Source: Limnomonas spitsbergensis (taxonomy: Eukaryota; Chlorophyta; Chlorophyceae; Chlamydomonadales). From it: a stretch of DNA of 64,000 nucleotides. Below are positions 35,091 through 44,294 of the stretch, one piece after another; the first letter of the stretch is position 1; each line of letters opens with the position of its first letter. Position numbers and translations under genes: made by a program. Location: assembly GCA_037349105.1 (NCBI GenBank), contig JAYJMM010000116.1, forward strand, positions 4,712,001 through 4,776,000, read 5' to 3'. The notes beneath the pieces are model-generated. The model was not told where the DNA came from, did no database searches, and saw nothing but the letters and a program-made list of their open reading frames with translations.

Positions 35091-36496
35091 CCGGCACGGT
35101 ACTAACGGCAGTGCCTTTGATACAGTAAGAAAGTGGTCGCGGTGCAGATATTGCATTTGGATCTGTACGGACAAGCTACCGTAGCAAGGTGTGACGCGCG
35201 CACAAGCCATTTTATGTTGCGTGTTAAGCCGCAAATGCGTCTCTGAATTAATTGTTAAATAATTAAAAAACGCGAAGGCAAAGGAACATTGATTTATTGC
35301 GGAGGCAAAGCGAGTCTACGGTACACCTCTGGGTCCTGCTCAAAAAAGCTCGGGCACATGGCCGTACGTGTGTGCCCAGCTGGGTACCTGCAGGTAATAA
35401 TGACAATTGTATGTTCAAGAAAGGATAAGGAAAACAGAGATGGACATATAACGAAACACCGATGGGAAACCCTGTCGCGGCACAGGGGTGCACCCTAAGG
35501 AATGGGTGCACCAAGCGAAAAGAACACAAGACATTATTGTAGGCCGTGAAATCAAGTAAGAAAGAAAAAGTAAAGGACCCAGTTCGGAATCCTCTAAGAC
35601 GGCAACCACACTTGTTCAGGTTCACACATAAACTTCCAACCGAAAAAGCAGTTGTCGCAGTCAAACGCACGGTGCAGTCATACGTCGTGACAGCTGTCGC
35701 GGCACAGGGGTGCACCCTAAGGAATGGGTGCACCAAGCGAAAAGAACACAAGACATTCCCCCCCCAGATCGAAAAACACTGGAGGCAGTAATAAACAAGT
35801 ACAACAGCGTTTTGAGAACTGCGTATTGTTATCAGACTTCCCACCCCTGGGCCCTGCCCAGAGTCCATGGGGCACAAGTACCGGTAGGAAAAATAACCTC
35901 CGATATAATGCGTACGTTAGCTGTGACTTTTACGCATTACCGTAACTCGCCACAGTCGCTTTAAGGGACCCTCTTCAAGCTGAAGAGCCCAGTTCTCCTA
36001 ACCATCGGTACTGTTCACCTTCCCCCAGGGCCCAATCGACCCCAAGTCCAGAAGACTACATCAGCCCTGCTCTAGTGCAATTGGTTTCCCAATCCACACC
36101 CTCTCAAACTTCCCGATCACCTAACTAACACCTGATCGAGGATGCTTATAGGCTCGCGCCAGACATATGAGAATGCCACCTCACGGTAGACACCTCCTAA
36201 ACCCTAAAAGTGCGTATTATGCACAACCACCTTTTCCCCCCCAGATATTGAAAACTGCACGCAATTTTTATTTTATTTGAAAGCAAGTCTTATCAGTCAA
36301 ATATTCATAGTCATCCAGTTCCAGTTTTAGCTCACAAGTCTCAGCACCAGAAAATTCAATTCCCAAATTCAAATCCTATGTTACAGAACCCCCCCCCCCC
36401 AGATCCAGTGAAAATTCCGTTCAGATACACAGTCAATTGTCAAATCATACGAAAGCTCAGGCAAATTCAGTTGTTAGCAAGCAGTGCACTCAAGAG
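35091..36496. other. Region downstream of element C pol with short repeats
   Basis: Contains the dispersed motif at 35311-35370 and a 64-bp sequence (TGTCGCGGCACAGGGG...CAAGACATT) at about 35472-35535, repeated at about 35695-35757 on either side of the 155-bp repeat. Three C-runs followed by CAGAT...GAAAA lie at about 35758, 36232 and 36389. On the minus strand these would be G-rich polypurine tracts downstream of pol. Confidence 0.5.
35538..35692 (-). repeat. 155-bp direct repeat, left copy (candidate terminal repeat of element C)
   Basis: It is identical by eye to 60114-60268 and in the same orientation, and it has TG...CA ends (TGTAGGCC...GTGACA). The two copies bracket the whole element C. 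Against an LTR: no matching target duplication was found, and the inside flanks show no convincing PBS or PPT. The left copy is itself flanked by 64-bp repeats. Confidence 0.5.
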
Positions 36497-39400
36497 TTAG
36501 CGGATGAACGTGTGCATTGGTGGGAGCATCCTTGCCCGGATAGCTGCAGTTGCAAACACGAGGATCCATACTTTATTACTGCAACAACCGTGAATGGACC
36601 TGTTAGCTCCCAGGCCTGCTGTGAAGCTGACGGACTGCAGGATCACTAGCCGTCTCTCTCGGCGTAGCTGGGACAACCACTCAAACCTTGCTGGATGACA
36701 CGTTAAGAATTCCTGGGAAACCAAGCAGCAGGCAACGTGCCGTGCGTACTTGACCGCAAGGGCACAGGAGATATCAGCGTATTCAGCCGGAGGGTTTGTG
36801 ATGAGAACGTGCAGCCCATGCTGTCGCAGCAGAAACTCGTAGGTGGAGGGTTGCAGCGGATCAGCACAGTAATCTGCAGGAACGTTGACGCCGATGCCCG
36901 AATTGGTGAGAACGTGGAGGGATTGAGGGTAAGGGTAAAGCTGACTGTTCTGCAGAAGTTCTGTGGCGTGCCCATCATCCTTGAACAGCAAAAAGATGCT
37001 GGGGGACAGGGATAGGTCAAGGCAGTCCAGCAGAGTGTTACAGTCGCTGTCTTCAATAGTGAGAGGTGAAGGAGGGTAGAGTTGGTACGAGCATCCTCCT
37101 GGCACCCTGTTGCCCAAGTAGACCGCAGCTTCATCGCGCTCTCGCCACACTCCAGGCATTAAAGACTTCAGAGCAGCCACCGCATCTCCGCGGACACCCC
37201 AATTGATGAAGTCTGGGGGCACCCAAGGATGAGTGACATGGCTTTCGAACCTCTTGTTGGGGATGCGGATCCTCGCAGATGCTCGGGTGGGGCGCTGGTC
37301 ATCAGGTTGCACCTCATCAGCAATTTCCTCATTGCTGACGACTGCGGCAGTTCCGGCGAGCTCACCCGCATTGCTTCCGGCACCGCCTGCAGCGGTCCCG
37401 GCAAGACAATCTGCGTCCTCTTCCTTGTCTTCAGTGCCTTCTTCATTCTCAACAAGGCCACCGCCACTGGCGGCTCCCATCACCCTTCCTGCCTTCTTTT
37501 GCTTAGCAGGCCGCAGCTGGTAACCTGTCACGGCAGCAACTGGTTCCTCCAGTTCCGCCGCAACATCACGTCTTGCAGCACCAGTAGCGTCAGCTCCTGC
37601 AATCCTGCATTGCTCACAAATCCAGTAACCAGCAGGGACAGTAGTAAGCCGTGGTACCAAACAATACGTGTGAGTGCCTCGACCACAACTGCCACACAGA
37701 ATCATTTTCTTAGCATTATCAGGCAGCAGACATCTCTGACAAGGGAAATCTGGTGCCGGCTTTTGCCATCTTTTGGATGGAAGTAACAGTCCCTCTATGG
37801 GCAGATGACAGGGTGCGCAGTTAATAGCGTTCTCAGCCACAGTCACCCCATTGCGACCAACCAAGACAATGACTCCACTTGGCCGTACATCAAACACTTG
37901 AAGTACGTAAGGTCTTGCAGTAGAGTGTAGTCGGTTCTCATCCCGCACATACACAAACTGCCCCTCAGTATACTTAGCTATTGACGGGAGGTAACCTCCA
38001 CTGCGAAGTCTTGCGTAACGCAGGGTATCTCGCTGTTGAGCAACCAAAAGATTCTGGCCGACCATCACGCAGTTCTTGGCTAGCAATTCAGAACGGGACA
38101 GTACAAGTTCAGCAGCAGCATCCACATCCAGGTAATCCACTGTCTGATCCCCATTCAACCTTTCCATGATAGCAGGAGGGATGACTGGTTCACAGGAAAA
38201 CAGCAGCTGGTAGGGACTCATCAAGGTACTGGCATGCTTAGTGACTCGGTACCCGAGTGCTATCCAGGGCAAATACATGTCCCATTCTCGAGGTTCTCTT
38301 GACACATGCAAATGCCTTGATAATGCAGTTTTTACTGTCTTTACCAGCCTCTCCGCTTGCCCATTGGCTTGGGGGTGGAAAGAACTGGTAACTCTATGAT
38401 CAATCATGGCACGAACAAGCAGTGAGTCCATTTCACCTTGAAATTCCCCACCACCGTCTGTGACAACTTCAGCGCATGCTCCAAATCGTGCCAGTATGCC
38501 GTGCAGGAAATGGTAAGCTACTTCTTTAGATGATTTGGCAGTCATGGGAAATACCTCAACCCATTTAGAGTAGCTTTCTACAGCTACCATAACATAGGTA
38601 TGGCCACGGTTAGAAGCCGTATAAGGACCAGAAAGATCCAAGTGCCATCGGTACATTAGACCTCTGATGGGTAAGGGGTGCATAACAGGCTGCATAGCAT
38701 TAAACGATACTTTAGTGTAATCACAGGCCTCGCAGCACTGGACCACTCTCTTGCAGTCATTATACAAGCCAACCCACCAGTGAGTCATCATAACAAGCCC
38801 CGTCGTGCGGCGCCTGCCATAATGACCATTTTCTACATGCATTTTGTGCACGAGTGCCAACCGGTCACCAGGAGGTGGTACCACCTTAGTTGTACCGCCT
38901 GGCATTCGTCGATATAGGATACTCTTTTCTGCAGACCAGAGATAAAGCGCAGCTCGTCGTTGCAGACGCTTGCGTTCTACAGGGGTCAGCATAGGCAACA
39001 TTGTGTCAGTTGTACGCCTCAGATACTGCATAGCATTATTGTCCAGCCAGATATCTGCAAACGAGTGAGACTCTTCCTCACGGGTCATGGGCTGCTCTAT
39101 GAACTCAGCCGCTAAGGACTGAGCTGCATGTAAGATCAGAGAATCTCCAGCAGCAAATAAATGATTAAGCTGCTGAGATATCTGATCACCATCCCCCTTC
39201 AGCTCCAGTCCTGAAGTGGCAAAGGAATGAGGCAGAAAATTATTGAAAGCAGAAAAAATTTCCTGCGACGGTGGAATATATGCAAATCGAATTGCAAAGC
39301 CCACGGCAATCAGGTGACTGACAGCATTAGCATCAAAAGCGCCTCCAACAATCCTGTGACGCACAGAAAAGATCAGATCTTGGCCAGCAGTACAGTCGGC

Positions 39401-42400
39401 TGCATATCCCATGGCACGTTCACGCTCATGAATGGTCAGAGCATGTCTAGTGACAACTCCTGCTTGATCCGTTTCCAAAACAAGTCCAGGTTCATATTCA
39501 GGATTGGGACGAAACGCATAAGATTCAATCCTTGCAACCATAGTTGGGAAAACTCGTAGAGGTTCGTCCAATATGTTGGCTGGATGATATGGGTACCTGT
39601 TAACTTTGAAACAGGTACGGGGTTCTCTTCCATGATCCAGTATGTCAGTCAAGCGCAATGTATCATCACGGACAAATGACATCATGACCAACTGCAGAGA
39701 CGCGGGGGGACATATATTCTGCCAATAGTTACGCAGCCTGTGAGCATAGCTACCTACAGCAACAGCGTCAAAGCAAACTGGGTGTCCCAGTCTCTCTGTA
39801 AGTTCCTGGAATCCCTCAATCATAGCCTGCGATTTTGCAATAGCAAATTGTACAGCAACATTCTCAATAAAGTACATGGGTGGTCGTCTTCCTTGTTGCA
39901 TATGCTGCAGAGATCCTAGAATTTTGATAAGAGGGAAAAATGTGGAACTTTTCTCTCCTTGTAATCCTGTACGTTTTCCTGCAGAGGACAGGTCAGTGCA
40001 CATGAACCCTGCTGTTAACATCCATTGGGTACCATCAAGGCATCCTATGTCAATAAGATGTCTCTCATTAATGTTGTACACATCCTGCGGTAACCGGGTG
40101 AATGTGTTAGCAACAGCATCATGACTCAAAAGATTGGGATACTCCTCCATGAGCAACTTGAGTCTGTGTTTGGCACAAACCCTTGCACCGTTATCAATGT
40201 CAGCATAGTAATAGTGATTGATGCGGATGCCATTTCTTAGCATGCATTCTAATCCACCGCACATGCCACCAAAAAGCTCAATCAGTGACACACCTTCTTG
40301 CACAGCAGTAATAATGCTGTTTTGAGGAACAGGTGTAGAATTTATTGATTGAATTCCTTTTCCAACTGGATTGCCTTCGTGAGACTGTTCTTGCACCTGC
40401 AGTGACGTATAGTGGGAAGGAGGCAAATCCTGCAAATGCAGTCGGCAATCTTCAACTCTCGACGAAGCTGTTCCTCTTAGGGCTTTCTGTTTCTCAGACA
40501 GATTGTCCATCTGCGGCACATGAATGCGAGTTGAAAATGAAGAAATGCCATTTATTTCAAAATCAAATGCAGCTGCAGTATCAAATGCATTACAGCAATT
40601 CATTTCATCCATGTCATCAGGATGCACCAGTCTAGTAGCTAACGAATGAATATGATTCGTAACAGCCGGACCGAACGTTGGAGAGGGCCAAATAGCTCTG
40701 GTTCTCGGCAGGCCCGGCCACTCGGTTGGTGAAGGGAAAGACATTTCATCATTCTCAGAAATCATTTGTAAGCCAGGAATAACTTGCTCCTTATCAGGAG
40801 CTGGATCAGGATCAATTGCAGGACCAAAAGGTTCTATGGCAAATCCCCACGGGACTGCACTCTGGGGCGTTCTTGACAAACAAGCAGCCATGAGGGAATA
40901 AGCTCTTTTAGAACTATTAGCAGTCAAGTCTGTGTCTACACCTGACCCGCAGAATGCAGAGTTGTAGTAAAAGGGCCACGTTGTTGCGAAGTGACTCTCC
41001 TTTGTACCTGTCCAGTCCAGATCTGACTGGACAGGGAACCTGCTGGGGACATCGGCAACAATATGTTTAACACCTGGTTTGTATTCAAGCTCATAAGAGA
41101 ATGGTGAAAGCATGACAGACCAGCGGGCATACTGCCCCTCTAACTCTTTATTAGACATTAACCAGGACAATCCCTTATGATCACTTATTATTAAAAGTGG
41201 TATTTTAGCTCCAAGCAGATAATAGCGGAAGGCTCTCACTCCCCATACTGCAGCTAACATTTCACCCTTGTAAGAGCCATAATTAGCCTCATGCACATTG
41301 CAAGTCCTGCTGATGCAGGCTACAAGATATTCTTTTCCATCATCATCCTTTTGACCCAGAACAGCTGACATGCCTTTCTGGGACCAATCTGTGTGAAGGA
41401 TGTAACGACGATTTTTATCAGGAGTGCGCAATGCGTTACCAGGTTTGCAGAGTTCATCTTTTAGGTGTTCCCATGCCTTATCTCTTTCAGCCGTCCACAG
41501 CCAAGGAGTGTCCTTCTTAAACAACTCTGTAAGGGGGCTGGAGATGACAGAGAAGTTAGGGACATAGCATCGGTAATAATTAGCAAACCCAATTACACGA
41601 CGCAGTTCATGCACAGTTGTAGGCGTGGGTAAGGCCCTGATTGCCAAGACCTTGGTTTCACTGGGGGAAATACCTGTCGTCCCAATCATATGACCAAGGT
41701 ACTCCAGGCTGTTAAACAGGAACTTGCATTTCCCTGGATGCACTTTCATTTGACAATTTTTCAGTGCAGCGAACAAGAGTTTAAGCGCTGCTTTGTGCGA
41801 CGCAAGATCTTTGGTGAAGACCAGGATATCATCAATAAAACATACACAACAGTGGTCAAGGCCTGCTTCAGTTATGACAGTATTCATGACACGCTGGAAG
41901 TATGCAGGCATATTGGTAAGGCCAAAGGTATTTCGGTTAGTTTTCCAACACCTATCATTCCACCAGAACGCAGTCATGTCCCTACATTCTTCAGACAAGG
42001 AGGTTTGACCAAATCCTGATTTCATATCACACACAGAGAACACAGTACAACCTTCAGTTCTTCCAAACAGTTCTTCAGGCAAGGGCAATGGGTACACGTC
42101 GGGAGGTGTAAAGGCATTGATGCCTCCAGATGCTTTACCATAATTTATGCAGCATCTTTTATCAGTCCAAGCACCAGTCACAGGATCCTTCTTGGCAGCT
42201 ATAACAGCTTCATGTATCATAAGGGGTCGGGGACACTCACTGATAAATCCAGCTTCCATGAGGGGGATCATGTGCTCGTCCATAACTTCTTTCTCCATGG
42301 GCGATCTCCTGCGAGCCTTTCTGAGAATAATACCTGGGGGCAAAGTTATTGTTTCTCCAGGGGGACCTATGGTGAAGGGAAGAACTGATCCTTCATAACC

Positions 42401-43147
42401 AGTTAAATCAGACAATTTATAAGCGCTTTGTGCTTGGATAATATCTCCTAGTTCATCCTGGAACTGCTGCCTCTCAAGCTCGCTAATATCGGCATGATTG
42501 CCCAGGGTCCAACCTTGTTCCATCTTGAAATGTTTATCAGGTTCTACAGGGTCTGCTGGACTGTCAGGTGTCATATTATCTAAAGACCAAGATCCCTCAA
42601 TAGGGACTCCCTCGTGAAGCTCATCAGGTGATAACAGATCGTTCAATAACGCTGGATCTGTGTAGTGTTGAATATCTGCGGCGTAAGAGATACCTGTCTG
42701 CGTGACCAGTGACGATCCTAATACTTCTCTTGAATACTGGTCTCTTGAGACGCTGCGAGTTAAATCAAAGACCTGAGCTGGGGCATTGTGAGTTCTCATG
42801 CTGTTAATAGGTGTGAACAAGAATGCTGTGGCTATCAGCCAGAGGTAGAAGATACATCGCATTATGGTGGGTTGCATTCTGAGGATATGCTGCGTTCTGT
42901 GAGTGATAGCAGGGCCCGGGCAACGCACAGCTTTACAGGCATCAATTTTCAAAGTCACAACGCGTAACCTGTCAGACCTAAGCAGTTCAGCCTTGAGCTT
43001 GTCATCAGCAATACTCTGAACCCTGCGAGATCTCCTGACTTTCTTGGCCCAAAACTCAATGAGAATAGCAATACGCTTAGCGCGCAGTTGAGCAAGTTCC
43101 CTAGCTCTAGCTCGGCGCAGCATAGGCTTGTTACCCAAACTCTGCAA
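36497..43147 (-). CDS. pol: Element C polyprotein: RT, RNase H, C5-methyltransferase, integrase, PHD finger, Dam-like tail
   Basis: The open frame is 2,216 codons and begins just after a TTTGCAG acceptor-like site; the first ATG is codon 9. Reverse transcriptase: about 280-560, FIDD catalytic box at 437-440. RNase H: D587, E629, D656, D699. Cytosine-5 methyltransferase: about 953-1290, motif I ELFGGMCGGLE, motif IV with Cys1050 (GFMCTDLSSAGKR), ENV at 1095-1097, an AHRLR motif VIII, RHALTIHERERAMGY as motif IX, and GGAFDANAV as motif X. Integrase: zinc motif H1437, H1442, C1472, C1475; catalytic D1504, D1564, E1599. PHD finger: C1803, C1806, C1818, C1821, H1826, C1829, C1844, C1847, a full C4HC3 set. 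After an acidic linker, about 2040-2216 resembles phage-type N6-adenine methyltransferases (NPPAEY at 2118-2123). A hydrophobic signal-like stretch lies at 96-115. No internal stop or frameshift was seen. Confidence 0.85.
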   Translation of the reverse strand: MQSLGNKPMLRRARARELAQLRAKRIAILIEFWAKKVRRSRRVQSIADDKLKAELLRSDRLRVVTLKIDACKAVRCPGPAITHRTQHILRMQPTIMRCIFYLWLIATAFLFTPINSMRTHNAPAQVFDLTRSVSRDQYSREVLGSSLVTQTGISYAADIQHYTDPALLNDLLSPDELHEGVPIEGSWSLDNMTPDSPADPVEPDKHFKMEQGWTLGNHADISELERQQFQDELGDIIQAQSAYKLSDLTGYEGSVLPFTIGPPGETITLPPGIILRKARRRSPMEKEVMDEHMIPLMEAGFISECPRPLMIHEAVIAAKKDPVTGAWTDKRCCINYGKASGGINAFTPPDVYPLPLPEELFGRTEGCTVFSVCDMKSGFGQTSLSEECRDMTAFWWNDRCWKTNRNTFGLTNMPAYFQRVMNTVITEAGLDHCCVCFIDDILVFTKDLASHKAALKLLFAALKNCQMKVHPGKCKFLFNSLEYLGHMIGTTGISPSETKVLAIRALPTPTTVHELRRVIGFANYYRCYVPNFSVISSPLTELFKKDTPWLWTAERDKAWEHLKDELCKPGNALRTPDKNRRYILHTDWSQKGMSAVLGQKDDDGKEYLVACISRTCNVHEANYGSYKGEMLAAVWGVRAFRYYLLGAKIPLLIISDHKGLSWLMSNKELEGQYARWSVMLSPFSYELEYKPGVKHIVADVPSRFPVQSDLDWTGTKESHFATTWPFYYNSAFCGSGVDTDLTANSSKRAYSLMAACLSRTPQSAVPWGFAIEPFGPAIDPDPAPDKEQVIPGLQMISENDEMSFPSPTEWPGLPRTRAIWPSPTFGPAVTNHIHSLATRLVHPDDMDEMNCCNAFDTAAAFDFEINGISSFSTRIHVPQMDNLSEKQKALRGTASSRVEDCRLHLQDLPPSHYTSLQVQEQSHEGNPVGKGIQSINSTPVPQNSIITAVQEGVSLIELFGGMCGGLECMLRNGIRINHYYYADIDNGARVCAKHRLKLLMEEYPNLLSHDAVANTFTRLPQDVYNINERHLIDIGCLDGTQWMLTAGFMCTDLSSAGKRTGLQGEKSSTFFPLIKILGSLQHMQQGRRPPMYFIENVAVQFAIAKSQAMIEGFQELTERLGHPVCFDAVAVGSYAHRLRNYWQNICPPASLQLVMMSFVRDDTLRLTDILDHGREPRTCFKVNRYPYHPANILDEPLRVFPTMVARIESYAFRPNPEYEPGLVLETDQAGVVTRHALTIHERERAMGYAADCTAGQDLIFSVRHRIVGGAFDANAVSHLIAVGFAIRFAYIPPSQEIFSAFNNFLPHSFATSGLELKGDGDQISQQLNHLFAAGDSLILHAAQSLAAEFIEQPMTREEESHSFADIWLDNNAMQYLRRTTDTMLPMLTPVERKRLQRRAALYLWSAEKSILYRRMPGGTTKVVPPPGDRLALVHKMHVENGHYGRRRTTGLVMMTHWWVGLYNDCKRVVQCCEACDYTKVSFNAMQPVMHPLPIRGLMYRWHLDLSGPYTASNRGHTYVMVAVESYSKWVEVFPMTAKSSKEVAYHFLHGILARFGACAEVVTDGGGEFQGEMDSLLVRAMIDHRVTSSFHPQANGQAERLVKTVKTALSRHLHVSREPREWDMYLPWIALGYRVTKHASTLMSPYQLLFSCEPVIPPAIMERLNGDQTVDYLDVDAAAELVLSRSELLAKNCVMVGQNLLVAQQRDTLRYARLRSGGYLPSIAKYTEGQFVYVRDENRLHSTARPYVLQVFDVRPSGVIVLVGRNGVTVAENAINCAPCHLPIEGLLLPSKRWQKPAPDFPCQRCLLPDNAKKMILCGSCGRGTHTYCLVPRLTTVPAGYWICEQCRIAGADATGAARRDVAAELEEPVAAVTGYQLRPAKQKKAGRVMGAASGGGLVENEEGTEDKEEDADCLAGTAAGGAGSNAGELAGTAAVVSNEEIADEVQPDDQRPTRASARIRIPNKRFESHVTHPWVPPDFINWGVRGDAVAALKSLMPGVWRERDEAAVYLGNRVPGGCSYQLYPPSPLTIEDSDCNTLLDCLDLSLSPSIFLLFKDDGHATELLQNSQLYPYPQSLHVLTNSGIGVNVPADYCADPLQPSTYEFLLRQHGLHVLITNPPAEYADISCALAVKYARHVACCLVSQEFLTCHPARFEWLSQLRRERRLVILQSVSFTAGLGANRSIHGCCSNKVWILVFATAAIRARMLPPMHTFIR

Positions 43148-43252
43148 AGGAACAACAAAAGCAGAGCCCCTGAGGGGATGCGCAGGTCGAAAATGAGGGT
43201 GACGCCTTCTGATGAGAGCCTCTAAACTGCACTTCCTAGCCTGCGCAACGCT

Positions 43253-44140
43253 TCAAGAGTTAGGGCTGCCCAGAATCTCCTGAACGGTAACCTCTGCGAC
43301 CTCAGCAGCAAATACTGCTATATCTGCCAAGATGTCGGTTTTGTCCTTGCGCTTACGGAACACACAGATGGTCTTGAACAGCTTCCACCACTCGCGTACC
43401 TTCTCCGAGTCCTTGCTACGAACGAGGATGGTGAGCTGCGCCATCATAGTTGGCGTGATGCTCGTCTTGATTTCCTCGCGGTAGGATGGCGTGCCTCGTC
43501 CATCGTACCGCGCTGCGCCCTCAATAGATGTGACGGGGACAAAAGACCTTGCTGCGCTGCGCAGCTGCCTCGTGGACCCACCATCGCCGGATGGAGCTGC
43601 AGCATGCTCTGAAGTTGCCGCTGTGTGATCGTCGAGATCCATACGGACAGGTGCTGACTCGGCAGCAGCTTCAGGGATGGGCCGCAGCTGGTTGTGCTGA
43701 TCCAGATCATGGTTCAGCTCCTCTTCCCTCTGCTGTTGCCTTCTCAGCTTCTTGCGCTCCTTGCGCAGCTTCCGCTCCTCATCGTCGAGCGGTGGTTTGG
43801 GCGCCTTCATTTGAGGAAGGGCCTCGTCACCACCGGACTTCCAGGCCCCATGCATGCCCTGAGGCGGTTGCATTCGCCCTTCAGTCTGGCTCCTTCGGCC
43901 AGCTGGGTTTTCACCTCTGCTGTCGTTGGAGCCGGATGCGCCGCCCGTTGCCTTGTGCTTGGTAGAAGCCGCGGCGCTGCGGCGCCTAGCTTCCTGCCTG
44001 GCGGCAGCTGCTGCTCGCTCCTTGAGCAGGATCCGTGCCTGTGCCTCGATGATCTTGTAGCCGTCCCTGAGGATGGCCTTGTCACTGACCAGCTGAGCAT
44101 GGTCGCTGTCAGACTTGCTGAGTTTGGGCTGTCTGGGCAT
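43253..44140 (-). CDS. Element C unassigned ORF, basic coiled-coil type
   Basis: The ATG at 44140 follows a CACCCTCAG acceptor-like sequence; the frame is also open upstream to 44224. It encodes about 295 residues. A Lys/Arg/Ala-rich N-terminal half has helical stretches (ILLKERAAAAARQEARRRSA), and a charged segment DDEERKLRKERKKLRRQQQR is likely coiled coil. The C-terminal part has normal composition (MMAQLTILVRSKDSEKVREW, then WKLFKTICVF). No domain was recognised. It ends in TAA about 100 bases before the polyprotein and in the same frame as it, with further stops in between. An accessory nucleic-acid-binding or structural protein is a guess. Confidence 0.55.
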   Translation of the reverse strand: MPRQPKLSKSDSDHAQLVSDKAILRDGYKIIEAQARILLKERAAAAARQEARRRSAAASTKHKATGGASGSNDSRGENPAGRRSQTEGRMQPPQGMHGAWKSGGDEALPQMKAPKPPLDDEERKLRKERKKLRRQQQREEELNHDLDQHNQLRPIPEAAAESAPVRMDLDDHTAATSEHAAAPSGDGGSTRQLRSAARSFVPVTSIEGAARYDGRGTPSYREEIKTSITPTMMAQLTILVRSKDSEKVREWWKLFKTICVFRKRKDKTDILADIAVFAAEVAEVTVQEILGSPNS

Positions 44141-44220
44141 CTGAGGGTGTGATAAATAATAAGAATTAGTTATCACATCATTAGATAATGAACAGCACTT
44201 CATGACAACCTTTCCCCCCC

Positions 44221-44261
44221 TCACTAACCAGTCACTATGGAAAGGAGTGACTGATTAGTGA
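44221..44261 (-). promoter_or_regulatory. Inter-ORF hairpin followed by polypurine tract
   Basis: TCACTAA and CAGTCACT pair with AGTGACTG and TTAGTGA around a 9-base loop, with a single C/A mismatch between the two stem blocks. On the coding (minus) strand the hairpin is followed at once by GAGGGGGGGAAAGG. The same layout (two stem blocks, one A/C mismatch, then a G-run) occurs at 46274-46302. Confidence 0.6.
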
Positions 44262-44294
44262 AGGTAAGATAAGTGATGTGAATAAAAAAAAATG

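Noticed and set aside
35263..35877. A 204-codon minus-strand ORF
   Set aside because: It runs through the 155-bp and 64-bp repeats and repeats its own peptide segments because of them; no coding signal beyond openness.
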